Below, piece by piece: positions 1-12,600 of a DNA stretch of 64,000 bases; position 1 is the first letter of the stretch; every line of letters begins with the position of its first letter. The stretch covers positions 32,744,680 through 32,808,679 of the forward strand of contig CM037857.1 of NCBI GenBank assembly GCA_021292105.1, given 5' to 3'. Made by a program: the position numbers and the translations under genes. Source of the stretch: Anadara kagoshimensis (taxonomy: Eukaryota; Mollusca; Bivalvia; Arcoida; Arcidae). The notes below the pieces were generated by a model. It did no database searches and had not been told where the DNA came from. It saw only the letters and a program-made list of their open reading frames with translations.

Positions 1-149
1 TTAAAATTGAGGAAAATTTAAGTGCATTGTTTAAATAATGCAGCATACATTTACTCAGATTTAGAGGGAAGTCCCTTTTGCTGTATTTTTATGATACATC
101 ACATAATATATGTTGCATGTATTTTTGCAGTGTGAATGTACTGATTTAT
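1..149. other. AT-rich non-coding edge of the window
   Basis: I see no coding signal or recognisable repeat. The following tandem array starts within the short frame that covers this area, so that frame is not a gene. Confidence 0.5.
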
Positions 150-585
150 TCAGATTTGCCAAACACATTCTCAGCCAATCACATAAGGGCAAAATCATAA
201 GCACATGTTCTCAGCCAACTAAAGAAGGAAAACCATTGCCAAACAAGTTCTCGGCCAATCAGAAATTGGCAAATCATGGCCAAACAAGTTCTTAACTAAT
301 CAGAAAAAAGACAAAATCATTGGCAAATGTGTTCTCAGCCAATAAGAGAAGGGAAATCATTGCTGAACAAGTTCTCAGCCAATCTGAAATTGGCAAATCA
401 TTGCTAAATAAGTATTTTGCCAATCTGAAATTGGCAAATCATTGCTAAACAAGTATTTAACCAATCCAAAATTGGCAAAATCATCGCCCAACAAGTTCTC
501 AGCCAATCAGAAAAAAGACAAAATCAATATCAAAGACATTCTCAGCCAATCAGAAAAGGGCAAAATCATTGGTTAATCAATAAAG
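150..585. repeat. Diverged tandem repeat, about 36-42 bp unit
   Basis: About eleven degenerate units built on TTCTCAGCCAATCAGAAA followed by GGCAAAATCATTGC. The spacing varies because some units carry an extra AACAAG or AAAAGAC block. Each unit carries a CCAAT box-like core, but the periodic, diverged pattern is what minisatellite decay looks like, and I infer no regulatory role. Confidence 0.85.
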
Positions 586-681
586 AGGTATATACATATG
601 TACATAAATGTTGTACAATTCATAACAAGCAGGATTAATAACTTGGAACGTTTAAATAAAATGTTTCATAAAACATCTTAA

Positions 682-804
682 AAACTAGATCTGTTCTGTA
701 TATATATATATACATGTATATAAATTAGATCTGTTCTGTATACACATATAAACTAGATCTGTTCTGTATATACATATGAACTAGATCTGTTCTTTATATA
801 TATG
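682..804. repeat. Short tandem repeat with AGATCTGTTCTGTATA core
   Basis: Four units of ACTAGATCTGTTCTGTATA are separated by AT dinucleotide runs of variable length. The last unit has a C-to-T style substitution (TTCTTTATA). Confidence 0.85.
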
Positions 805-1399
805 ATAATGTAGAAATGTAACTTATATGTCAATAAAATCTACATTAAAATTCATTGTGTGTAAAAATGTTTTTAAGGTTAAAATTCTGTGATTTGTATA
901 AAGATAAAATTCATAATTAATGACATTATTTGTCTTGGTTTATTACCATTTCACAAAAAAATTAATTACCTCTGTTATTCTTATTGGTAATGAGCTTCTT
1001 GATATTACTGAAACATCATCAATATTATTATAGACTCTTTGTGCTTCCTTGAAAACTTTCAGGATAAATTTCCATACAAGGGTGTCACTAAGTAGAACAA
1101 GATACGCCCATTTACATTTTTACAATTAAACAGTTAGTAAAAGATCACAAAAAAATGAGAGAAAAAAAAATGATTAAAATTTCAAAGGGGCACAACTCTT
1201 AAAAAATTTGAGATTAAAATTTCAAAGGGGCACAACTTGTGAGAAATTTGATTGGTAAAAACATGATAAAAATTTCAATGGGCAAGAAATAATTTGCAGA
1301 GTTACCTCCTCTTGTGGTGCACACAATGTCAAATCCTGGTAATGATCTGCTATATCAAGTTTACAAAACATATCCTCACAGTGATGGAGAAGTTAAACA

Positions 1400-1490
1400 A
1401 TGGTGTATAATGCCCCAGTCAAGAATATTTAACTTATATCAAGACATCACCAGCTATAAGCAAAGGTGCAGAAATTTTGCATGTGTGTTA
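1400..1490 (-). mobile_element. SINE 3'-tail relic
   Basis: Reverse complement of the tail shared by the SINEs of this window: the CCAGTCAAGAATATTT and ACTTATATCAAGAC blocks followed by the CAGCTATAAGCAAAGGTGCAG block. The tRNA-like head is absent, so this is a truncated or eroded copy. Confidence 0.7.
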
Positions 1491-1868
1491 AAATTAAAAC
1501 TGGATTTAAAGTATATGAAAAATCACATATTCTAAGAATATAAATGGGTATTCATAGTCACCAGAGACACTGTAAATGTATCAATTTTAGTGTATACAGA
1601 TTTTAGGACAAAGAATATATTTTGGGTAAATTAATGTGTACTGGAATTATCGATTAACTAATAGAGCCACCTTGTATTCTGTGAAATCATTCATTTTCAT
1701 GGGGGATCAATTTTCTTGGTTTTACTGGACAGTCTGAACCACAAATCTATGACCACCACAAAATATTAACCACAAGTAAAAAGACAAGATATGATAACTA
1801 ATGACACGTAGGACACTTTATAATTATTATATCTAGCATAACACACACTTTTACACCAAAATCAAACA

Positions 1869-1889
1869 GGGGGGGGGGGGGGGGGGGGG
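1869..1889. repeat. Poly-G homopolymer
   Basis: About 21 consecutive G. Similar G or C runs recur at 6,498, 13,508, 17,810, 19,985, 39,374 and 44,860. Such runs are prone to length errors in assembly. Confidence 0.9.
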
Positions 1890-2447
1890 AAGATGTGTAG
1901 ATGTTTAATTTAATGTTTAAAAATTATTTAAGTAAATATATTGTTTAATAAAATATTTTTTTGTTTAAAAAAAATGTTTATTTTTAATTGGGAACTGGTC
2001 AGGACGATAGGTCGATAGGAACAGACATGTTTCTAGCTGTTGCTTTCATCATCAATTATGACCTGTCTCATTTCAATTCCAATCCAATAACGTATAAATA
2101 ATTTAACAATCTGTAACCTCTTTTACATTTATTTATTACTATATCAACTGTTTGCTTTCCAAAAATGACATAATGCAGTATCAGTATGAGCCGCCATTGT
2201 GCTAATTGGGTCATGAGAGGTCAATAACTAGAAATTTTATGGAGTTGTTGATATAAAAAAAATATCAAACAATTTTGCTTTAAAGGATTATAAAACACAT
2301 TATGATTGATATTCTAAGCATAAACTTGTAAATCTCAATTATCGCTTAATTATACAATGTAAAAGGTAGATCTACTCAGGTGTCACATGAGGTTGATTGT
2401 TAGATATACTGATTGCAGGTATTAAACATCTACCTGAGGTCTTAGTA

Positions 2448-2932
2448 ATTACTGTAGGAACCACTGTGTTTGTGACAGTAAAATACTCTCCGTATCCATA
2501 GAAAATCAAATAAATTTGAATGAAGATTGATATTTGTCACTTACTTTTACCGAGTCGTAACAGGAAATCTGTATGCACATTCACAATTAGCCCTGAATAT
2601 ATCTGCACATGGTAAAACATTGACGCTATATGGATTTGACATGTTGAAAAATCAGGCAAATGGCAGATTCTGTTGCGTATATGACGTAAAACGTCACCAA
2701 GGACATCACTTCCGGTGTAAACTTTGCCATTTTTGCCATGTAAAATCCCCATATCGCCAACATTTTTCTCTCTACAGACATACTTTATGACAATCGCGGA
2801 TGCGCATACATATTTTCTCTTACGACTAGGTGCAAGTAAGTGAAAAATATTAGTCTTTACTTGATTATATTTGATTTTCTATGGATATAAAGAGTATTTC
2901 ACTGTCCCAAACACAGTGGTTCCTACAGTAAT
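2448..2932. mobile_element. Palindromic MITE, TIR ATTACTGTAGGAACCACTG
   Basis: The left end reads ATTACTGTAGGAACCACTG and the right end is its reverse complement. Inverted similarity continues inward for about 120 bp through the ATCCATAGAAAATCAAAT-type block and the GTAACAGGAAATC region. Length is 485 bp with no transposase, so it is a non-autonomous element. A related half copy sits at 28,228-28,489. The opposing short frames inside are products of the palindrome and not genes. Confidence 0.85.
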
Positions 2933-3365
2933 CCATGTCTCTGTCACCGTCTATTGCTTTGTAATCCCAAATAACTCATCCAATAGGTGCCGATAAACAA
3001 ACAAATGACGACTTCCAACTCGTTATAAAGGTTCTAAAGACAGAAACACATTTGACATTTCAGTTAATTTATGAATTTATGCCCCAACGAAATGTTATTA
3101 TTTACCGATTTCACGAAAACTGGGCCACATAATAAAACCATCCACAGTACTTTTTTAGCAATTAATTTGGCAGTGAATTTAAACAGTATCATCTAAAAGT
3201 GAAAATTGCTAGAATAAGTACACCACTAAAATTAATATATTTACAGTAAAATCTTTTTTTTTTTTGAATTTTTTATCTTTTAAAAAAATTACAAAAATTT
3301 AACCCTTCTGAAACATTTATGATTTTAACAATATAAAAATTATGGTTTAAAATGCACAGATAAAA
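2933..3365. other. Region 3' of the TERF-like gene, AT-rich
   Basis: Lies downstream of the stop codon of the minus-strand TERF-like gene and should contain its 3' untranslated region. I see no clean AATAAA on the minus strand close to the stop; an A/T-rich stretch with T-runs lies at 3,258-3,300. No other gene is visible. Confidence 0.4.
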
Positions 3366-3682
3366 TCATTCAACTGGTCCAAATTTCTTCTTCAGTTGTT
3401 CGATTTCTCCGGTTTTGTTTATTGTTCTCCATCTGTCCTTCAACTTAACGTTAGTTCTGAATGTGTTTAAGTGTTCTTTAATTACGGCCCAGTTTCCAAC
3501 ACCGTGCTCTTGAACCGCTTGGTAAAATTCCTCCGTTTCCACTGTATTCCATTTCTTCTTGAGAGGAGATTCATAGACAGGTTTTTTACTGATAACTGGC
3601 TTTTTAAAGTCATGTAAAACATTTTCCACATTTTGATCTTTCTTTATGAGTCTTTTTGTTAGTGATTGTCTTCGATCTTCAC
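3366..3682 (-). CDS. TERF: TERF-like last exon: Myb/SANT telobox domain
   Basis: Follows a TTATCCTTCAG acceptor and starts with two bases that complete a Gly codon. It encodes about 105 residues ending in a stop (TGA on the minus strand, plus 3,366-3,368). A Lys-rich stretch is followed by a single Myb repeat of about 55 residues: the spaced aromatics are W in KKKWNTVE, W in VGNWAVIK and W in KDRWRT. The third helix carries VKLKDRWRT, the telobox signature that contacts telomeric DNA in TRF1/TRF2 and plant TRF-like proteins. The frame stays open upstream of the acceptor by chance for about 30 codons. Confidence 0.9.
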
Positions 3683-6600
3683 CTGAAGGATAAAAAAAAT
3701 TAAACTTTTTATATTGTATATTTGTTAAATTTAGCCAGGATACAATTCCGCGGTTCAGACACTGGAACTTATTCACAGGTCAGGGATTTTTCTGGGTATC
3801 CACAAAGTCCGGTAAAGGGACCCATTCCCAATGCAAAAAAGCATGAACTTTTCCCAATCTATAGCAAAAAATTCCCAATTGGCTACCAGTATCAATTGCA
3901 AAAAAAAAAAAAAAAAAAAAAAAAAAACCACAAGATCATCAACTCCAAGTTTATAATCTGATGATAGTTTTTGAATTCTGATATCAATTTCTTTTATATT
4001 AGCCAACATTTTGTGTTGCTCTTTGCTTCTGCTATTTGGCTGTGAACACTGATATAATTTGTTCAATTACCAGTATTGAAGTGTTCTAGAATTTCTAATA
4101 TGTTGTCGTGATTTTTCCCAAATAACATGTATGTCAAACATATTTCATCCCAAGGTCCTTTTCCCAAAAAGGCCAGAAAAATCCCTGCAGGTATAAAATA
4201 TGGCAGTGCAAGTGAATAAAAGCAACTACAGTGTATACAGTAAACAACTGTATAGGTACATAAATGGTTATGGTTGTCAATCTGCTTAATTAAGGGCTGA
4301 AAACTGGCCCTTTCAAAGATTCAAAACCTATATTTTTTCCCATAAATTTTGTGAATTTTCCAAACTTGGATACATCAAGTACACAATTGTATAGATTACA
4401 TAATTTTTCTTTTATGCCCCCTCTCCCCTCAGACTTTTTCCCAATTTTGTATGAAACAGAGCTTTTTTCCCCCAATTCCAAAGGCCCTTATGATAAAAAG
4501 TAATAACTTGCTATATATAAAGGGCCTCAGTGGCTATGTGGTTTAAAGTGTGGTCACAGTGCCTCTCATTGCCTTGGTACCAATTGACGGATCACTGGCC
4601 ACGCCCACAATGTTCCGACAAAGGTCCGGCATGCTTGAATAACACGCAAAAAGAATGAAAACTCGGTCTGAATTGTGCCATTTAATGATGTCAATGACAC
4701 TTTACGCCATAAGTTGCCGTGGCGCTGCTTTGGTACCATGATGGCGGCCAGTGTCAAAACATAAAAAGCATGACTGGTGATACGTCAATTCCATTAAGTC
4801 TGACAACAGCTAGAGAAAGTTTGTCAGTTTACTTGGCATAGGTTAGTGGTTTTCTCTGGGTACCTCTGGGTACTCCTATTTTCTTCCATCACCCCAATCC
4901 CTGCAGCATGTTTGAAGGGGGGTTGGGGGGGTTGAGAAGAATAAAAATTGTAATCACCTATTGATCTGTTACGAGCACTGCTGTTACGGTTGTCCTGGCC
5001 TGCATCAGAATCTGAAACATCAGAAAATATGTCAATTTAACATTTTGAAGAAATCTGTGATTTTTTACATGGATGATATACATGTATGCATCTTTTCATT
5101 TTTTCGTAAATACTGCATTCTAAAGTACCACCTGAAAACGCTGCCTAGTGTTGGTTCTCTGACATCTTGGACTTCAACACAGTTGATTTTTTGTATTTTT
5201 TCAGCCTTTTTTGTGCACAAATGGACAAGTAAAATAATAATGAATTCTATAGGTAAACAACATTGACCTGTCCGTTTGACCTTTCATTAGGAATATTCAT
5301 ATAGGAGGGTCCAACCAATAAATGGGTAGTGTTAAGATCGAAGTTAATACATACACAGTACACAAGTGTACTCTATGATGTGAGTATATCTTATGATGTA
5401 TACAATATAAAAACCTGCGCTCCCTATACATATACTTGGTCCGTGATAAATATTTAAATGAAAGGTCAAGCGGACAGGTCAAAGTTGTTTACCTATACAA
5501 CTTTTATTAGCCAAACACAAAACGTAAACCTATGTGTGTTGGTAGTGTGCGGTGCACCCAAATGTTCGGTGCTTCGCGAGTCAGTGTGTTCGAATCAAAT
5601 CTCGAGTCAGAAATTCCGGAATACGGTTTGAGTCAATTCGGATTTTATAATCGCCTTACATAAACAACATGGCGGCGCAGAGATCGAAAGTCTGGGATCA
5701 CTTCTCTTTTCTGATAGACAAAACTACCACCGCCTGCAACATACATGGAATCAATATCAAGTGCTACTGTGATCAACAATTTTGTTTTACCTTAAATAAA
5801 GGTATCTTTTTTGTTATAAAGGTGTTGTTACTTGGTGGTGGTAAGAATGATGTCACATGTGATACTAAGAATATAAATACATTACAAAACATGTAGTAAT
5901 TAATTTTATTTGATTCAATTCGAAATTATTCGAACCTGAGGTTTTTTTACTGGAACTCGATTCGATTGGAGGTATGTCTGATTTGTCCCAGCCCTAATGT
6001 GTGTACACATCGAAGCCTCAGTATCGTGTAAAATAGCCGATTTAGATGGAAGTCTATATGTATGTCTAAATAACAATCAACCTTTGGATTAGTGTATCAC
6101 AAGGAAATGCAGGGCTTTATCTACCCTTGATCTAAGGCTGAAATAAGGCCTATTTCCCAATGGCAAAAAAAATTACGGTTATATTTTCCCCAAATTTTAA
6201 ATTATTTTGAGACACCTTACTTTTCACGGTTTAGCTCATCCGAAGAACTAGGATAAATTCATGTACAAATTTAAACGATCTTTTTAATTACACTTTTATC
6301 CACTCTTTGGATTATATAAATATGCATTTCTTTAGACATGTTGAATGAAAAAGTTTGATTTTTAAATTTGAAATTTCCCAATTTTCATGGATTTAAGTGC
6401 GCTCAATTCCTGAAGCCATGGCCCTGATGACCACTTGATAAAGTCCAGATACTGTCCAAATACATAGTTTGTTTTCAGTTTTAATACATTAAAAATCCCC
6501 CCCCCCCCCCCATTTAAGAGAAGGTGGAGTAATGTTGGAAATACGCCCAGTCAAGAGTATTTCACTTATATCAAAGAGGTCAGTTCGAGGATAGTGGAAG

Positions 6601-9600
6601 AAACTGGAGTACCCAGAGAAAACCACCCTCCTGTAGCCAGTGAATTGATGTATCGCCGTCCACGCCCACACTGTTCCGAAACTGGCCGCCATCACAGTAC
6701 CAAAGCAGCATCATGGCAACTAATGACATACTAGTGTCAGTGACATCATTAAATGGTGTTATTCAGGCCGAGTTTTCATTCATTTTGCATGTAAATGAAG
6801 CATCCAGCCATTTGATGAAACATTGTGAGCGTAGCCTGCGATACATCAATTGACTACTATCCTACACTATAATCTGCTCAAGTGGGGTTCACACATAAGT
6901 GCAGATAAGAACTGTAACCATAGGGGTTGAAAATTCTTCAAGCCCGACGTCCAGGACTAGAAAATTGACAAGCAGGACTTGGCAAAAATTTCACTGCCCC
7001 ATTGGGCTTTAGTACTCAGAAAACCAATGAATGTTATTTCTGACTTTCCATGGGTCATCTATGATGAGGATAATATGGCAGTGTATTACTGTATTCTAAA
7101 TACTGCGGAAAATACCCTCAACTGCCAGTAGAAATGATGCATATTGATTTGTGTCTTTGCATATTGATTGGTGTCTTTGCATATTGATTTGTGTCTTTCT
7201 TTAATTCTGCTGTTAATCAAACTCTTGACTTGATAAAAAAAATTGTGGACTTTTGATTTTCTGCATCAAATAGTCCTGGGCTTTAGCTCATCTGGAAAAA
7301 AATTCAACCCCTGGGTAACCAGTGCTTTAGTACTCTTTGTTTCTTTTACAGTAAAGCAGATTCTAGTCAGAGGATACAAATAAACCCAAAGACTTATCTT
7401 AATTGTTCTTTAATGTGGAAGAAAGATCTTGTACTGATTGTTTAAGGCACAATTGTGTTGTGTAGGGTATTTATTTTCATACTTACCTTCACTCTCTGTG
7501 TCTTCCTTATAGCCCCTCTTTGCTGTTGATAAACCTTTAGCAACGAAACTAGAAATTTTCTGAAAACAAAAGAATATGTACACCTAAACAGCTTTTTAGT
7601 AGTAGCAAAAAATTATAATATCAGCACACCACACAGTAAATCCAAATTATAGTAATGGCATAATATCTATCCAGATTGGAGGATGGCACAGAGCTGAAAA
7701 ATAACTTTTTTGGATTAGGAAGGAAATTTTCAACTTGTCTTGACACAAAATCAACTTATATGTGTACTTATAAACTTTGTAGGCAATGGAATAGGCCAAG
7801 TTGAGTTGTTGAGTAATGGTGTTTAATGTCCCAATCAAGAATATTTCACTTATAGAGACACATCCCCAGCTATAGGCATAGATGCTGAAATTTTGCCTGT
7901 GCGACAATGTACAGCAATGTTTTTTATCATAAATTGGTTCCCAAAATGATCAATCTACATGAAATTGTACAACACTAATAATAATATAATAATGCTTACC
8001 AACTCTTGCAGTTCTACAAGTTTATCTTTTAAAACAATTTCTTTTTCGTGGGAAAGCTTGCTAATTTTTTCAGAAGAAAGATCAGCAATTTTCTCTATGT
8101 CACTGCTCTGGTAACTTCTGAAATAATAAATTTTATAGTCAGATAAATATAGTCATCATCATTAAATCACAAACTGTGACAAAGACTGCAAGAATTTCCT
8201 AGTGTGTTCCGATTAATCGATTTAGTCAATGTCTGGTTGTTTGTGCTTCAAAATCTATTAATTGATTTTTATTTTTCATGATTGATCATAGTTCGACTAA
8301 TTTCAATAATACTTAAATTTGCCGAAAACTCTGACTCTGACCAAGCCTTTCAGGTAACAATGGCGCTGATTGGCTAAGGCTCAAGCAGCTCAACCTAACA
8401 ACCAATGAGAACTCGCATTTCACTTTTGAGAGCAATACTGCATGGCTACATAGAATAACAGTAACCATCAGTCACTTAGTGGAGAGTGATGACCGATCAT
8501 GCTTTTAGAAGTGTATTTCCTGCTGTAGAAATGCTGACTGTATTTAACTATCTTTGGAAAGGTCTTTCAGAAAACTCTGAGGATTTTTAGATCTCCAATC
8601 AATGATAAATTCCCAATATATTTGCTAAAATAGGTTATATTTTAAAAGATAGAAATTAGATAATCATTTTGGAAATCAGGAATAGAAACATAGGTTAGTC
8701 TTTTTTATGGGATAAATGTGTGAATATGTGTATTTGGTGTCAGATATTAATGTCCCAGTCACTATAAAAACAAAACATAGCACTGCCGTGCTGTTTTACA
8801 GCGTAGTTGGGAAAATGGTGTTGTGGCAAGACAGAATATAACCGAAAATTCGGGGGTGTCAATCTATGCATAGTCCGACGGATGTTGTTTTTTTTTGGAA
8901 AAAGAAACAATGTACCAAACCATGTATTGCTGAATTAAATGGTAGAAAATAACAATTTCATAAATATATGAAAAAGACAATCGGTAATTAAAATTTAAAA
9001 AAGTTGTACCCGATCGTTTTGTCATTTCGGATAGAGAGAAAGTAGAGTTCTGCAGATCCTACCGTCGCTATGAGGGGGTACATTCTAGCGGTTGTATGTA
9101 ACTGGATCATTTGCTGTTAATCTGGGTTTTAATTAAATGCTGATTATCACTCACAATATTCCCGTTTCATGTTAATGGTGAAGTATTTAAAATCCACATG
9201 TGGTCATTTGCACACAACACTGTACGAATTATCTCCCTTTCACGAAAGTAAAATCTAATCGATAAACAGTTTTAAAATATGACACAATTGCCTCAACATC
9301 AAAATACGTTATCATAACCTTCAAAATAAATTTAAATTTCTGTAGATTTCACGAAGAATTAATTAAATCAACCTGCCGTTGCTGTTCATTTCATAAAAAG
9401 TTATGATTTTACATCGTAGGACGCAAACTTCTCGGACTACTTTTTATTGTAAACATGAGATCAGTTCGCCAAATTGCAGAAATTATTAGATGCATCCTGT
9501 CGCAATATTTTACTAGATTCCGAAATGTATTCCGAAAATTTATTCCAAATGTGCATATGTAACCAAATGCATTACCCGTCTCAGAATACATATCTCACGA

Positions 9601-12600
9601 TAAAACAGATATACTTCTTTCACGCTCATTTACCAGGCGCACTATTTCCATGTGTACTCATATCTTATAATTTCATAGCAAAGAAGCTCGATATCTTGGA
9701 AGAAAGCGATAGCAAAGTACGTGTTCACTATCGTGAAATGCTGTACAAAAAGTTTCACCCTAATTTATCTAGAGAATTTCATAGACAAGCATGGAAACTT
9801 TATAAATAATACCTCCCTTGAACAAAAAGTTGGCTTCAAAAAATAAATTATTTGCACTTCAATGGACTCATTAATAGCATCCCAAAAGACTGGAGAGAGA
9901 TTAACATGTCGTCTTCAGAAATGAAAGATCTATACTTTATCTGGTCTTAAAAGACCTGTCGAAGATGAATGAAAGAAAGTTGAACAGAGCTACATAAATA
10001 AGACACTTTTGAGTTGGGCAAAGCATTGTAGAATGGTATATATACTGACACTGTTCACAAAAGGAACATTTGTTACAGCGAAATCTGAATTATTAAAGAC
10101 AATTTTGTAGATCACAAGTGTTATGTTATAAAATGAACAGGTACAATATGGTCAAGCAGTTGGTTAATGATATATACAGGCACCTTACCTTTTAGTCCAA
10201 CACTCTTTTTTCCCTTTGATCTAGTATTGTCTACTTCTTCCAGTTGTTTTGCCAACTACAAAAAACAAAACATCATCTGTAATACACAACTACTTTACTT
10301 TCACAGTAAAATTATGAATCTAAAACAAGATGCCCAATAGACATGCCATGATCAAAGTGTTTAACATAGAAAGGGGCATTGCATCATTGTCCCCAAAATA
10401 ACACAATAATATTGTCTGTGGGCCAACCTTGGTCTATCTTTGTTGTCTGAGTTAAATCCTGTTTCTTTGACTTTATGCTGTTCTTTTCACATACATGTAC
10501 ATGTAAAACACATTGAGTTTTGTTATAATGTTGACCCAAGTTTGAAAAACAAGGACTGCTTTTTCAAGACCTGGGCAGGTATGATCCCACCAACTACATT
10601 TCCAGATTGAACACTTGGATATATGGATACCAGTTAAGAACTAGAAAAACTGTGAGCCACAAGCTCACAAAAAATACCCCCCGCTTCCCCCACATAAAAA
10701 AATCCATCCGATCAAATTTTTAAATAGGAGGTGCACATCTACATTATATCACAAAGATTGTGTGAAAGTTTCATGAAAATCCATTGAAGGGTTTAGGAGG
10801 AGTTGTGGATAAGAGATAGGTACCCTAAGGTGTAACAGAAGGACGGACGGACACATGGACGGACACCCTACCACTATATACCCCCCACTTTTTAAGTGGG
10901 GGTATAATAACTATCAATACTAGAGCAAAATACAAGTAAAATCCAGGTAGCAACTGTTTCTAAAAAGAATATTACAAGGTGAAGTTGAAAACTGAATGAA
11001 CTGTAAGCTTCCATAATAATCAATATTGTCAAAAAGCCTCCTTGACCTCATTTTAATTACAATAGTGTGTTAGCAAGTATCAAAATAAAAATACAGAACA
11101 ATGACAAAAAGACAGATGTCAAAAAGGCAGTTACTTTTAACTCACATATGTTACATATATGTATACTACAAAATTGATACTGTAGATTACTTTTATTTCG
11201 CCAGAGATTTATTTTCGTGTAAATTCGTGACTCATTCCATTCGTGAATTCAAATATCATGCGAAAATACCCAGCACACAGATATTTCTATGTTGACATAC
11301 ATATTTTGTATTCAATAAGATTCCAAACGTGAATTCAAATATTCGCGAATAAGGCCAAGATGGTCTCGACGCAAAAATTTCTACTCACGAAAAATAAGTG
11401 ATCTACAGTACCTTATCAAACACACTTTCAAGTAGAGTTAGTAATTGCATTGTTACACCTATATGATTTGAAGAAACAACTTGGGATATTGTTAACCCCT
11501 CTCAGCTCTGCATGTCTTTTTTCTCTATTTCCACCAAAACTGCTTGATGGATTTAAACAAAATTTGGTGTCACAACACTGATAATTTGTGGCATACAAGA
11601 ACACTAGGAGAGAGACGATATATCGTTAATTGGTGATAATCAATAGTAAGAATTGTGATTATTTTGATATCATTGGTAGAGAAATGAGATATTAGGTTTA
11701 GTGTGTTATGTAACATTTAATTAAAAATGTCTACATTTATGCATGCATTGACTTATATATTGTGAAGCAAATCATATCTCAAATATACATCGTATCCTAC
11801 CAAATCTACCTGTATCATCCCAGTCCCAAAGAGCACAAAAGTATTTGTCCCTGGTATAGGGTGACAGGGGTCAAAAGGGTGACGAGTAATTAAAATTTGA
11901 TAATCAAAAACAAACATACTAATCCCCTTCACAATCCAGAAGCAAAGTAAAAGCTTTGGAACTGACAAGCCAGGTTAGACATGTGAACTTCCACCAGGGA
12001 AGTGAGGCCAGGTGCTCCGGAAGGGTAAGCACCTCCTGCTTAGCTAGCTACAGCCGCCACGTGTGTAATCAAAATTGTGTGAAAGGAACATGGAACTATG
12101 GGACATCAAATATATCCAGGGCAATCCTGGACATAGAGACATCAAGTTTATCAACAATACTGTGACGAACTTTTTGAGGGCCTTGATAAGCCTAGGCTTG
12201 CAATATCATAATATACTTACCATTAACAGAAAAGGTTGACGAAACTCATCATTTATCTTCCTCAACAAACCAACAATCTTATCAAGGAAAACTTTGTAGG
12301 TATTATTTGTGATCAGTCGGTCTTTGGTGTTACGAGACTTCAACAATTGTTTAATCTGTTTCTTAAGTGCCTACAATGAAATAATACAAATGGATGGATG
12401 GATGGATGAATGGATGGGTGGATGGATGGATGGATGGGATGGATGGATGGATGGATGGATGGATGGATGAAAGCTCTGAAAAATCTGTCCTCAAGTAGAA
12501 ATACAGAAAGGTTGAAGTCAAAATTACAAGTCATGCCATTTTGACAAAGATGGAGAGATCTATACACTAGTATTCAGTAAGTACATTAAAAAGCAAATTT

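Larger units (their letters stand above)
805..2447. other. Gene-free stretch with repeat relics
   Basis: No convincing exon on either strand. It holds two to three 46-bp units with the motif AAATTTCAAAGGGGCACAAC (about 1,171-1,300), a SINE-tail relic near 1,400-1,490 and a poly-G run at 1,869-1,889. Short open frames here lack splice context or coding bias. Confidence 0.5.

Noticed and set aside
2527-2790. Overlapping plus and minus frames of 87 and 71 residues
   Set aside because: Produced by the palindromic MITE at 2,448-2,932, also seen in its partial copy at 28,317.
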